A stretch of 64,000 bases of DNA from Candida dubliniensis CD36 (taxonomy: Eukaryota > Ascomycota > Pichiomycetes > Serinales > Debaryomycetaceae), in the NCBI RefSeq assembly GCF_000026945.1, contig NC_012861.1, positions 620,001 to 684,000 of the forward strand. The letters are read 5' to 3'. Shown here piece after piece: positions 31,751 through 42,486 of this stretch (the first letter of the stretch is position 1; each line of letters begins with the position of its first letter). The position numbers and the translations under genes were made by a program. The notes below the pieces were generated by a model that saw only the letters and a program-made list of their open reading frames with translations, was not told the origin of the DNA and made no database searches.

Positions 31751-34700
31751 CTATGCTAGTCCGAAACCTTCATGCCCCTCCGTAATGGCCATTAACAAAG
31801 ACCCTCTTAAAGTTTCATAACTATCATAAGCAGGTAGATCGATTTGATTGAAACACGTATGTGATGAAGGCAATCTATCAGTAGAACCATAGTCTCGATG
31901 AATACTGAATTTACAAGTCCCACTGGCACCACTTAATTCCTTAAATCCATTCAACGGTACCTTTGAAGTTCCCGTGGCAAATTGTAACAACCTAGCTCTT
32001 TCTTCATTGTCAAAGGACTTAACAGCTCTCCAGAACCATTGTATTTGAAGCGACAGAGGAGAGTAATTATTGTAGGTAGTGTGATTCTGCCAATCCGATA
32101 CGTCAATGTCAGGTAACCCAGAAATCAATAGCTCTAATTCCTTTTCATCGAAAATGGCAACCAAGTCCTTGGGGATAATTTCATGGAACCCAATTAAAAA
32201 ATTCTCCATCTGTTCCTCAACAGATGTTTGCAATCTATATTCGACAACTTTCTTAACGTACTCGTGTTTATTCTCTTCAATAACAGGAATATTTCTACCA
32301 TTAGGAATCAAGTCAATTATCTTGTGTTCACCATAGTCATCTGTTTCAACTGAAAAATCCTCAGTGATAACATCAGTAATATCATTTTCAAGCATCCACA
32401 TCAATGATTTGAAATACTCTAAATCCAAAGTCTCCATATCCTTCAAAGATTGAGGTTTACCCAATATCCTCTTGTATACAGCACGCGAAAAATGGCAATC
32501 CAAAAAGCAATTGTCATAAATAGCCTTACCGATAATACGTCCAATGAATTTGAAAAAAGATAAATGTTCAGGATTAATATACGAGGTCCTGTTCGGATGA
32601 AAAGTGGTTTCATCAGACACAACTGGAGTAAACAACGCATAGTCAGGATTAAACATTTGTCGACTTAAAACCTGATACCATTCTCTAGTAACACCACCAG
32701 CATCAATACCTTGCTCACCTTTGAAATTAATTTCCAATTTTGAATTTCTGAACTCATCTTTTGGCTTGAAAAACAAGGACCTATAAGAATCTAAAAATAC
32801 TTGATCACGTCGAACGCTAACCAACATTTTTCGATTCTCTTTTTTGTCTTGGTGCAAATTCCTATCAAAATAATTCTTTTTATTATCAAATTCCAAAACA
32901 CGTGGATTTCTAACTAGCATTCCAAATGGACCACTCATCAAATTGGGGTTACTTCTCACCATTTGATTAAGAATTTTCTTGTGTTCATCTGTGAATGAAA
33001 AAAATAGAGACTCAATTGGTTCCTTGGTAAAGTCAATCTTTTTGGCCTCATATTTCAAAATATCTTTGATTGGTAGCTCTCTCACTTTACTGTGTTTACA
33101 AACCACCATTAAAGCTTCAATAAGGGGAAGTAAGGCATTTGCAATATTATGCAATTGTGGTTTCTCCTCCAAAACTCTCAAGGTCTCACTTAATGCATCC
33201 CAGAGACTGCCTAAAGCAAGCTTTTTATACAACCCTGTCAATTCTTCAATTTCATCATCCTTTCCTTGATCTTTCGTCTTCTCTTTATTTTCAAACATAT
33301 AGTCCAAAGCTGTTAGGATACGCAACAATTTTGCTTGGTCTGACGAATGTGCACTAAATTTGGAAAAAGACTTACTGTCAGAACCCCCGCCAGCTATCAA
33401 CTCTTTGGTCAAATTATTCAAATCAGTAATAATGGTTTGCCCTAATTCACTAGCTTTATCTGACAACTCTAGCGAAAAAAGCTTTTGGGCATTAGGTAAT
33501 ACAGAGAAATTCTGCATTGCACTTATTGTTCTTCTAAATGTTGTGTTAGAACAGTCGTTACCAGTGAGAATTTTAATAATAAGTCGATAATTAGAGTCTG
33601 GAATGACAGGTGGAGGCGGAACATGTGGCTTATCTTTTTCCTTTTCCTTTTCTTCTTCCTTATCCTTATCATTATCAACAGTATTCTGATTATTCTTTAT
33701 TGCATGCAACGCTCTACTGGCAACCTGAAATACTCTCGCCAATATGTCCAAGAGTGTTTGATCGTCTGTAACCAACTTATTCTCAAGAATTTTCAACATA
33801 TAGTTAATTGGGAATCTTGATTCTTTAGAAACACTCTTTTTATCTTTTTTGAGAATAAAATTATTTTCATGTTCTGTTAATAAAAAGTATTTCAAATGAT
33901 TATTGCGCTCTAACAAATAATCAACAGCTTCAACAATTTGTATACCAACAGAAATTTGGGTGGCACCAACTGGTAGCTTATACTGCTGCTTGCTGTCTTT
34001 GTTCCCACCTGCTTTATTACAAACTTGGGTATAGACTTTCTGAGCAGGGCGCTTATTCGTAAAACAATCATTCAATATAGCAATCATCAAACTCATAATT
34101 TCAATCCTGCTTTGTTTGTTATAACACATGTATTGCAATGCATGATAAATATGCTCTCTTTGGCTTATTGTCAATGGAGAAAACAAAAGCCTTATCAAAG
34201 CAGCAATTCCTTGTTTATCAACCAACGGACTGAAGTAAACTTTACCTGGAGACTTCTTTTGAGCTCGAGTAACAGCAGCAGCAGCAGTAATAGTACTACT
34301 ATGTCTAGAACCTGATGCTCTCACATTGCTGTCTGCATCTTCGAACGCGTCATCTTCACCAGCATCATCAAGTTCAAACTCATCTTGGGCAGAAGACGAC
34401 TCAAAATTTGCAAATCGTCTTGCCATGGTTTCCTGTTGAAGAATTTCTGCCCGTATATTGTCTGGCAAAGCATCTAAAAAGTCAGGATCAATTTCACGGA
34501 CATCTGCATCTGTGGATGAGGCATTTGCCCTTCTTTCTCGCACGTACAGAGCAAAAACCTCTTCTCTCATATCTTCGGGCAATGCCTCAATGTAATCTCG
34601 GTCGATTTCAGTTCCACTAATGTCGACATCTCTATCCCCAATTCTAACCATAACAGGTTCTCTTTCAGGTATATTAGCTGCACTCTCTTGACGTTGACGA

Positions 34701-37700
34701 GCCTCCTCTTGACGTCTCTTTTCTTCTTCTTCTAACTGTTTACGTCTTTTTTCTTCTCGCTCTTTCTGTGCCTTCTCCTGCTCCTCTTTTTTACGATCAG
34801 CAATAGCTTTACTCTCTTCTCTGATTCTTTCAACAACTGTACCAGTTACCGAAAAGACTAGTTCACCACAATCTCGGGGATAAAACATTTTCAAAGCATC
34901 TGTCCAACGTTCTACAGTCGACTTGATGTGAAACTTATTATCTTGATCAGAATACTTTGAAACACGGCCCAACTGCATCATATTCTCAAATAATCGACCA
35001 ATTGTAGTTGCATCAGGGTTAATATGATCATTTCGTGATATTTCAATTGATCCAAAACTTCGATCACGGAATAATCCATCAAGCAATACACTCAATGCTG
35101 GAGAAGTTCTTTCCAACTCAGTAAATTCAGCTTGATCAAAAACCCGCCTTCTTCCACCTCTGCTAGGGGTCACCATTCTAACTTCAAAATCCAGTCTTGA
35201 GTCAATTTCACTCAATTCACCATCTGATTCGTTAACATTGTCATCATAAAAATCAGCCTCTCCATCAAGAAATAATCGCTGCCTCAAACCAGAATTTGAA
35301 TTATTATTCAACGAAGTGAAGGGATCTCGAGGTCTTCTACGATTTTGCACCTCATCACTTGAATCTTCACCATCGTCTAATTGCTCGATCCAACCATCCA
35401 ATTCATCTTCATCATATTCACTCGCTTCATCATCATCCAAAGATGAACCGTCAGATTCATCGTTGTGGTCATCATCGCCATCGTCATCATCCTCGCCTTC
35501 AGTCTGCGATACCAAATCCAAATCATCAATAATTTCAATATCGTCCATATCTGATGGGTCCTCATCAATATCTTCGGAGCTTCTCTCATCGTCAAACGGA
35601 TCAACTTCTATCTCCATTTCTATATCATCAGCATTATCATCTCCATCCAAGTCTGAATCAATGGCAGAAAGTTCAGAAGACATATCGTCAACATCTTCAT
35701 CATCATCACCATCATTGTCGTCGTCGTCATCATCATCACTAGCATCTGACAAATCCTCACCAGTCATCATGGCATCAACAGGATCTTCAGCATCATAAAA
35801 CTCATCGTCACCCTCACTCTCAACATCATACATCCCCAAAGTGGAGTTTCTAAACAAGTCGGGAGTTTCCTCATGGTAGTCAACGTCCTCTGGCAAATTA
35901 TCGTCCTCATCATTGTGATCACCTTGATTCGTGTCGCCAGCAAAAAGTTCCTTATATTCAACCTTATTTTTCCCCAAGAATGTCATTGGCTTCAAAGCGG
36001 CCTTAACTACCTTATCAATTTGAGGGAAATTCAAATCAAACTCAGCAATTAAATTGGTCAATAAATTGGGTACCTGTTTTTCAACATATATTTTGGTAAG
36101 GTGATATTGGTCGTATTGAGTTGCCTGTTTATACAATAATGGACCAACTGTGTCTCTGAATTTAGTCGAAATTAACAGACCGCTTAACTCAAACAAATCC
36201 AACAATTTCCCATATTTAATTAAACCTGAAGTGTTCATTTGAGAAACATCCTTTAAGATCTTCATTATCAAATCGACAACAAATCTTCTAATTAATGCCA
36301 AATCAACATCTTCTTTATCCGTCTTGGAACTGTCGTCGTCACCTGAAGTTGTCGAAGAAACCAAACTGAAAAGACACATTTTTGCAATAGACGAAATAGC
36401 ACAACGCCTTTCAAATTCTGGCCCTGACGATGATTCCAACAGATGAGTAGGTATCAATTGATGAATAAAAAAGTTTAATGCCGTTGCTCTTGGTTTGACT
36501 TCTTCTTGAGTCTTTTTTGAAAATGTTAAAAACTCCAACTTGGCTTGTTTATATGAACCTACCAACTCTGTTATTGTTTGAAGAAGGAAATGCATATACG
36601 CAAATTTCTCATTAGCAAATAAATTAGTAGTTACTTTCTTCGTATCTTTTTTCTCTTCAACAGTAGATGGATCAGATAACCAATCCGTTTTGACAGCACT
36701 CATCAATTCAGCTAAAAGCTGGTTTATGATTGAAGTAAAAACCAATGGTTTCGACTCACCAGGTTCGCTCATTTCAACATCTTGCACTAACTCATCATTC
36801 TTCCTCTTCCTTATTGGAATTCTGCTCAGATAAGTGAAGTCGTCGGCTGTATATCCATCGAGCAAAATGTGATTGCAAATAACTCCAATAGACATATCAA
36901 GGTCTCGAAACACCGAAGGAGCACAATCCCTCAAACAAGTGTGAAGATCTTTAACTTGACGGATAGGGTTATTAAACAATGTAGTCAATTCAATATTCAT
37001 GATGTTCTCTGCTATCTTGCTTGTCTCGAAGCAGAAACGGAAGATCAACACAACACTAGTTTTCAATGGTTCAGCAATAGCTTTCTCCTTAATGTTTGAA
37101 CCAACCAACTTGAGTAAATCTTTAAGAATTTGTGATCCAGCAATTCTATCCGCATAGCGTTTATCTTTGGCATACAACACAAGGATACGTGCAATACTAT
37201 TCACAGACTCCAAATGATTTTTAAGTTCAAGCTTCATTAGCAAATCAAAAGTTTTAGCTTTAGTTTCCTTCGTCGCTGCTTCAAATTCCATCTTCTTCTG
37301 TACTGTAAAAGGCAAGTCAGGGGCAGTTTCATTGTCAGGTTCCTCCAAGATAATAATCATTCGTTCTAATACCAATAATAAATTTGGAAAGAAGGTTTCA
37401 CTCATCCTTTCATTACTAATAATATCAGGACTAATCAAATTTTGAGAATGCTGCATTATATTATGTCTATGAATATTTGGCCTGCCAGTTCGAAGTAAGA
37501 GTGCCATGATGTACAAATTGATCCCAAACAACTCTTTATCTTCAACTGGCCATTTAATCTTGGGAATATAATACAATACTCGATCGTAAAGCTCTTTATA
37601 AGAAACCAATATCATAAATTCTGAAATCAACGGAAGAGCTTTGGGAAACATTTTCGCAATGTTGATCCATATGTTTACAAAGTCAGTAGATTTTCTTTCT

Positions 37701-40700
37701 TCCAAAATATCTTGCGCAGGCTTGAATTTCTCAAAGTCGATGGAAAAATCAATTTTATCATTTCTGATAGATTCAGCAATTGATTGCCATTGCTCTTCTT
37801 TTAGCTCAATTTCAATACACCTGAGAAATTTCCCAGAAGCAATGTCACTCAAATTTGATCCATGTTCAAAAAAGTGTGCTGCTTGATCTTCCGACATGCC
37901 AAGTGAAATCAAATATGCAAATTGATCCAGGGGTGGACTAATGTTTCTTGAATCAAATGGAATGAATTCACTATTACTTAGTTCCTTCTTACCAAGAAAT
38001 ATATCTTTAATGATAACGGCTATTTGTTCAATTAATGGATTTGGGATGTTTTCTGGATGCTTATCTGTGCCTGTTAACTGAGATTTCGAACCAACAGTAT
38101 TCTCAACTAATGATAAAGCCACGCTTCTGATTTGCAACAACAATGCCGAAGTCAAAGACAGTTCTATGTTAGTTTCATATCCTTGGTAAAAGTAAAACTT
38201 GGCAAATGGCATATTGGGGATATTATCCTGATTCACAGTTTTAGCAAAGATCATTAGAATTTGACCTAATGCATTTTTAATAATACTGCTCTCTTGGGTA
38301 CTGATGTATTTCAAGTCTGCCGTTGCTGAAGCTAATTCGGGGTCTATGCTCAATAATTTGTTCCACAATGAAATGCAAGTGGTTTCAGCAACTTGGAAAA
38401 ACCCATTTTGCAAAAGGGAAACAGCAAAGGGAGTGTACACCTGATCCTTGCTGCGTTCTTTCTGATTCAACATGTAAAGAGCAATATAAGCAATATTCAA
38501 AATAAAACTTTCCTCGTAGTAGGAATTGTTAAATTTTCTACCAATGGAATCTGTTAATCCTCTCCCCAATAATAAAAGAATTTCCACCGCATCCTGTCTG
38601 GCTTGTCCCTCTGAATGATCTTGTCTTTTTGGTATACAAGATCTCACCACACAAGCTAAAAGTAACGGTATGTAGCCACGAAAGTAATAGCTTCCAGTTC
38701 TCAACTGCAAAGTATTCTTGAACTTAGCACTTGTACCTTTGGTATCAGGTTTTATTTCCAAAGGGTCACAGACGTTTATTTGCAAAGGTGGGCTATCGTT
38801 TGGGAAATTGTGGGTCATCTTCAACACTTCATCTGGTGTATTTGATGCAATAATTGTTTCTTCAATTATAGACCTCTCCAATAATGCGACCAAATTGATT
38901 AACAATTCTGAATTCGAAAAAAGACTAACTATTTGACCTAATCTTTCATTGAATAACAGCCCCAAATTTATGTAGATTTCAGTTAAGGCATACAACAAGA
39001 CATTAATTATATTCAAATTTTGCATAAGGATGGTGGCTTCTCCAGGTTCAATTGTCTCAAAATACGACACTTCTCCCTTGAATTTGATATAGGATAATAC
39101 GGAATCCAATCTGAGGGTCTTGTCCAATTCTTCAACAATAACAGGTAAACCATATTCTCTTTTTTCGTCATCGAAATACTTCAAGATTCCCATGAATGAA
39201 ACAATACCATTTGACATTGAATAATCCCATGGTGCATTACGCAATGTCAACAATTTAATCCACGATTTAAAGCTCATTTTTTGAATAACTTCTGTGCCCC
39301 ATTGACCACTATCTTGTAATAACCCACCAAGAAAGTTGAAGACATTATCAAGCAAATATGCAGAGTCCTCATTCTCCCAGCTAGTTATCTCTTTACCGTT
39401 TTCAACTTTAACTGGCGAGTCATCCTCCTTACCTGAAAACAATGTACCCGAGTCCGACGTATAAAATTCAATACCTGGTAAGCGTTGATTGACATATTCG
39501 CTCATACTCTCAATTAGCTTCTGAAGTTGTTGCAAAATTATTGGTTTTAGGGACGTATAATGTCTTCCCAATTCATCAAGTGAACAGCCTATATTAGTTG
39601 ACAGCTCTGTTCTAACCAATTCTTTGGCATTGTCTAAGTTGTAAAATGACTTGAAAAAAATCTGTATGAGTTTTTTCTCTTTTACTTTATTCAATCCTTC
39701 ATTATTCAAACAAATAGCCCCTAATACTTCGGGCAATATCAGGAGTAGGGGACCAGATGGTAAAAACAAACGTTCATAATTATCCAATATGGTGTCAATA
39801 ACTTTTGCTTCATTTAGAATAGAAAAGGCTGTTGGTTCGTTATGAATAATGAAGAAAACCGAATCAATTGTGGCGGCCAAAATCAATGGACCAAAGACAT
39901 GGGGATGTGTCAATATTTTATTGAAACTTTCAAGTAATGGCGAGTCAAACAAATTTCTCAATCTATCGCCCAGATCTGATTGTATAAGATCTGCAACTAG
40001 TTTCATCAAATTGCGAATATAATTTGCTTGTCTCAAAGTAATTGAATAGTAGACAGTAGCATCTTTTGGCGCCCCACCGCCAAAATCAGGGTTCTCTAAT
40101 GCAAAATCAACTTCACGTCTAATGTTGCAGATCAACAAGTTGAAACCATCATTAGCGACAAATTCATCAAGAGAATCCTTTGCTGAAGCTAGGTACATGG
40201 TAATCAAATGAACTGCAGCAGAACAACTCCAACGATACTTGGTTGGTAAATTCAAAAAGGGCATCAAATCATCAAGAATACCCCCGGCAGTTAGTCTAGG
40301 AACTAAGCTCTTGTTGCTAATCAAATTTCCTATCAAGTTGAAAAAATGAATGTACCCTTCTTCAAAATAATCTTCATTCTGATCTTTGACCATTTTCCAA
40401 ATATGTCTTAGACATTGAAATAGGATCCCATGACTAACATTACCTCCCATTGTACGAATCAATTCTGCTCCCCAAACTTTTTTGAAAGATATGCACTCTA
40501 GAGCTCTTATGGCAGCAAAGTAAACATTTCTTGAAACCAAGGATGAGTTTTCTGGCAGTATTGCTTCGACTAAAAAGCTAAAGATATATGGTTCAGTTTC
40601 AAATAATTTTGTTGAAGTGACCTGAGATGATAACATACAGCAAGTGAACCCGACTGCTAGACATTTAATTTGAATTAATTTTTCTCTCAATTGCATTGCG

Positions 40701-41632
40701 TCAGTGCTAGTAGAGTTGAATGCTTTAGTCACTTGAGCGTGTATACCAAACCGAAACCAAGATTCTGGAGGTAAGACTTCCATACCTTTTTCAAACAATT
40801 GTTGTACAGTCAACTTTCTCACTGACTCTTCAGGTAAATGAAATATGTGTAATCCTTCAGTCACTGTATCCTCCTTCTTTTTATCGTTAGCTTTCAGTTT
40901 CGATGTATTTTTATTCAAAGTCACAGTATTGGGTATTGATTTATAGTACTGGTAATTTATGCTTTTCCATTTGCTTGGATATTTTTTCTCTGGATCCAAA
41001 GTGTAGACGAAATTATAATGATCGCCAATAATACTAGGTTTTTCATCATTATCACCGCGGTTATTATTATTATTATTATTATTTTCTGCTAATTGCTTTA
41101 GAGCACTATCAATAGGAACTAATGGAGGAAAAGCTTTAGCAATTTCCAAAATTTTGTTTCTAGCTGGTTTAGGTGCAGAAAATCTTGACGAAGTTGTTTG
41201 AACAAATTTTTCAGCAAGGACAATTCCCACTTCCAATGCCCTTAATCTAATTTCCAAAGATGACGAATTGATCAATGCATAGATTCTTTCACTACTTGAA
41301 TAAACCTGTTTATCAAAACAATGGTCTAATAATATATAAGTGAAGCGAAGACAAGAAACAATAAGATGTTCATCTTCAGATGACACCAACAGTAATTTAA
41401 CATACTCTTTATCCAAGCCATATTTTTCAATTTTCTGCTCAAAAATCTCGTCAAATCGATTCAAAAGTGGTATCCAATGAAATAAATCGCCTCTAGGTCT
41501 TTGCCATACGAGATTTTCCTGTAAATACTGAGGTAACTCATTGATGTCACATGCAGTTAATTTATCAATCAATGATCTCAACGGTTTTGCCATTTCCAAT
41601 CTTTGGTGATGATCTCTTTTTCCAACTATCAT
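31751..41632 (-). CDS. TOM1: Giant HECT ubiquitin-protein ligase Tom1
   Basis: 3293 residues (yeast Tom1 3268; human HUWE1 relative). This E3 ligase acts on excess histones, unassembled ribosomal proteins and other targets in the nucleus. The N-terminal half is helical ARM-like (DUF908/DUF913) with an Asn run at about 183-190. A UBA-like segment lies at about 1236-1264. A very acidic Asp/Glu region spans about 1900-2100, followed by an Arg/Glu-rich coiled coil (about 2270-2320) and two tandem ubiquitin-binding-like motifs (EALPEDM and DALPDNI, about 2340-2400). The HECT domain covers about 2937-3293 with catalytic Cys3260 in SHTCFNQ and the terminal GFGLA. An alternative ATG at residue 14 exists. 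Confidence 0.96.
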   Translation of the reverse strand: MIVGKRDHHQRLEMAKPLRSLIDKLTACDINELPQYLQENLVWQRPRGDLFHWIPLLNRFDEIFEQKIEKYGLDKEYVKLLLVSSEDEHLIVSCLRFTYILLDHCFDKQVYSSSERIYALINSSSLEIRLRALEVGIVLAEKFVQTTSSRFSAPKPARNKILEIAKAFPPLVPIDSALKQLAENNNNNNNNRGDNDEKPSIIGDHYNFVYTLDPEKKYPSKWKSINYQYYKSIPNTVTLNKNTSKLKANDKKKEDTVTEGLHIFHLPEESVRKLTVQQLFEKGMEVLPPESWFRFGIHAQVTKAFNSTSTDAMQLREKLIQIKCLAVGFTCCMLSSQVTSTKLFETEPYIFSFLVEAILPENSSLVSRNVYFAAIRALECISFKKVWGAELIRTMGGNVSHGILFQCLRHIWKMVKDQNEDYFEEGYIHFFNLIGNLISNKSLVPRLTAGGILDDLMPFLNLPTKYRWSCSAAVHLITMYLASAKDSLDEFVANDGFNLLICNIRREVDFALENPDFGGGAPKDATVYYSITLRQANYIRNLMKLVADLIQSDLGDRLRNLFDSPLLESFNKILTHPHVFGPLILAATIDSVFFIIHNEPTAFSILNEAKVIDTILDNYERLFLPSGPLLLILPEVLGAICLNNEGLNKVKEKKLIQIFFKSFYNLDNAKELVRTELSTNIGCSLDELGRHYTSLKPIILQQLQKLIESMSEYVNQRLPGIEFYTSDSGTLFSGKEDDSPVKVENGKEITSWENEDSAYLLDNVFNFLGGLLQDSGQWGTEVIQKMSFKSWIKLLTLRNAPWDYSMSNGIVSFMGILKYFDDEKREYGLPVIVEELDKTLRLDSVLSYIKFKGEVSYFETIEPGEATILMQNLNIINVLLYALTEIYINLGLLFNERLGQIVSLFSNSELLINLVALLERSIIEETIIASNTPDEVLKMTHNFPNDSPPLQINVCDPLEIKPDTKGTSAKFKNTLQLRTGSYYFRGYIPLLLACVVRSCIPKRQDHSEGQARQDAVEILLLLGRGLTDSIGRKFNNSYYEESFILNIAYIALYMLNQKERSKDQVYTPFAVSLLQNGFFQVAETTCISLWNKLLSIDPELASATADLKYISTQESSIIKNALGQILMIFAKTVNQDNIPNMPFAKFYFYQGYETNIELSLTSALLLQIRSVALSLVENTVGSKSQLTGTDKHPENIPNPLIEQIAVIIKDIFLGKKELSNSEFIPFDSRNISPPLDQFAYLISLGMSEDQAAHFFEHGSNLSDIASGKFLRCIEIELKEEQWQSIAESIRNDKIDFSIDFEKFKPAQDILEERKSTDFVNIWINIAKMFPKALPLISEFMILVSYKELYDRVLYYIPKIKWPVEDKELFGINLYIMALLLRTGRPNIHRHNIMQHSQNLISPDIISNERMSETFFPNLLLVLERMIIILEEPDNETAPDLPFTVQKKMEFEAATKETKAKTFDLLMKLELKNHLESVNSIARILVLYAKDKRYADRIAGSQILKDLLKLVGSNIKEKAIAEPLKTSVVLIFRFCFETSKIAENIMNIELTTLFNNPIRQVKDLHTCLRDCAPSVFRDLDMSIGVICNHILLDGYTADDFTYLSRIPIRKRKNDELVQDVEMSEPGESKPLVFTSIINQLLAELMSAVKTDWLSDPSTVEEKKDTKKVTTNLFANEKFAYMHFLLQTITELVGSYKQAKLEFLTFSKKTQEEVKPRATALNFFIHQLIPTHLLESSSGPEFERRCAISSIAKMCLFSLVSSTTSGDDDSSKTDKEDVDLALIRRFVVDLIMKILKDVSQMNTSGLIKYGKLLDLFELSGLLISTKFRDTVGPLLYKQATQYDQYHLTKIYVEKQVPNLLTNLIAEFDLNFPQIDKVVKAALKPMTFLGKNKVEYKELFAGDTNQGDHNDEDDNLPEDVDYHEETPDLFRNSTLGMYDVESEGDDEFYDAEDPVDAMMTGEDLSDASDDDDDDDNDGDDDEDVDDMSSELSAIDSDLDGDDNADDIEMEIEVDPFDDERSSEDIDEDPSDMDDIEIIDDLDLVSQTEGEDDDDGDDDHNDESDGSSLDDDEASEYDEDELDGWIEQLDDGEDSSDEVQNRRRPRDPFTSLNNNSNSGLRQRLFLDGEADFYDDNVNESDGELSEIDSRLDFEVRMVTPSRGGRRRVFDQAEFTELERTSPALSVLLDGLFRDRSFGSIEISRNDHINPDATTIGRLFENMMQLGRVSKYSDQDNKFHIKSTVERWTDALKMFYPRDCGELVFSVTGTVVERIREESKAIADRKKEEQEKAQKEREEKRRKQLEEEEKRRQEEARQRQESAANIPEREPVMVRIGDRDVDISGTEIDRDYIEALPEDMREEVFALYVRERRANASSTDADVREIDPDFLDALPDNIRAEILQQETMARRFANFESSSAQDEFELDDAGEDDAFEDADSNVRASGSRHSSTITAAAAVTRAQKKSPGKVYFSPLVDKQGIAALIRLLFSPLTISQREHIYHALQYMCYNKQSRIEIMSLMIAILNDCFTNKRPAQKVYTQVCNKAGGNKDSKQQYKLPVGATQISVGIQIVEAVDYLLERNNHLKYFLLTEHENNFILKKDKKSVSKESRFPINYMLKILENKLVTDDQTLLDILARVFQVASRALHAIKNNQNTVDNDKDKEEEKEKEKDKPHVPPPPVIPDSNYRLIIKILTGNDCSNTTFRRTISAMQNFSVLPNAQKLFSLELSDKASELGQTIITDLNNLTKELIAGGGSDSKSFSKFSAHSSDQAKLLRILTALDYMFENKEKTKDQGKDDEIEELTGLYKKLALGSLWDALSETLRVLEEKPQLHNIANALLPLIEALMVVCKHSKVRELPIKDILKYEAKKIDFTKEPIESLFFSFTDEHKKILNQMVRSNPNLMSGPFGMLVRNPRVLEFDNKKNYFDRNLHQDKKENRKMLVSVRRDQVFLDSYRSLFFKPKDEFRNSKLEINFKGEQGIDAGGVTREWYQVLSRQMFNPDYALFTPVVSDETTFHPNRTSYINPEHLSFFKFIGRIIGKAIYDNCFLDCHFSRAVYKRILGKPQSLKDMETLDLEYFKSLMWMLENDITDVITEDFSVETDDYGEHKIIDLIPNGRNIPVIEENKHEYVKKVVEYRLQTSVEEQMENFLIGFHEIIPKDLVAIFDEKELELLISGLPDIDVSDWQNHTTYNNYSPLSLQIQWFWRAVKSFDNEERARLLQFATGTSKVPLNGFKELSGASGTCKFSIHRDYGSTDRLPSSHTCFNQIDLPAYDSYETLRGSLLMAITEGHEGFGLA
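35340..35930 (-). repeat. Asp/Glu-coding low-complexity tract within TOM1
   Basis: A run of CAT/ATC/CTC triplets on the + strand encodes the acidic region of Tom1 (about residues 1900-2097). Shadow ORFs on the + strand (Ser-rich or His-rich) arise from this bias and are not genes. Confidence 0.85.
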
Positions 41633-42486
41633 ATTAAAACTATTTCACGTTAAAACAAATGAAACACACTCTCTAAGAAGACCAATGAAAAAAGCCAAAA
41701 AACAGATATCTTGTAGATATATATATATATGAATGATTTTTTGATATAGTAGGGATAAATGCAAATAACAATCAATAACTAATGTCAAAGTTCAATGTTA
41801 CAAAAAAAAAAAGCCAAATATAAAAAAAATTTAAGGAAAACAAAAAATCAAAAAAAAAAAATTATGGAAACTTAACAACAATTATAAGAGACAAATCAAT
41901 AATGTAAATATCTAATTCTTTGGATGTATTTTGATTTGATTCAAATATCAATTGATTGTTAATGTTGAATGTAATAAATTGTTAACGGAACAAGAAAAAG
42001 AAAAAGGAGGAAGAAGAAGAAGGCAAAAAAAAGGAAGGGAGGAAATGGTTTCAAAATATTATTCAGTTGGGTTGGATGGTGTATTCTTTTTTTTTTTTTT
42101 TCTCTGTTGTATGACACACACACACATTCGCTCTCGCGCCCACTGTTGTCTGTGTGGTTTCTTGTTCCCTTAGTAATTTAATGTAATTTGATTTTTCAAG
42201 GGCAATTTTGATTATTCTTTCTATTGGACTTAAAGTGAGTGAGTGAGTAGGACGATGCATATAACTCAAAAAGGGAAAGTTCTGGACTTGTCTTTTTTTT
42301 TTTTTTTTTTCTATCTTTTCATACTGTATGCGTGTGTGTGTACCCAAATACCCACAACAACATCTCATTACATTTGTACTTCCAATAGTGAAAGTAGTAT
42401 CTACTCGTCGACTTCATTCCATTTAATCAAAGCACATCTGCTCTACGTTAAGCCAGTCGTTACAGATAAATTCTTTACTACTCATC
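41633..42486. other. Divergent intergenic region, TOM1 / PRP3 promoters
   Basis: 854 bp dominated by homopolymers and simple repeats: an AT dinucleotide run (about 41717-41730), A-tracts at about 41801-41860, T-tracts at about 42086-42101 and 42293-42310, and a short CA repeat (about 42115-42124). No gene is supported. Confidence 0.6.

Noticed and set aside
35316..35798. 160-codon Ser-rich + strand ORF inside TOM1
   Set aside because: It is the antisense shadow of the Asp/Glu-coding tract; the opposite strand encodes the conserved Tom1 frame.
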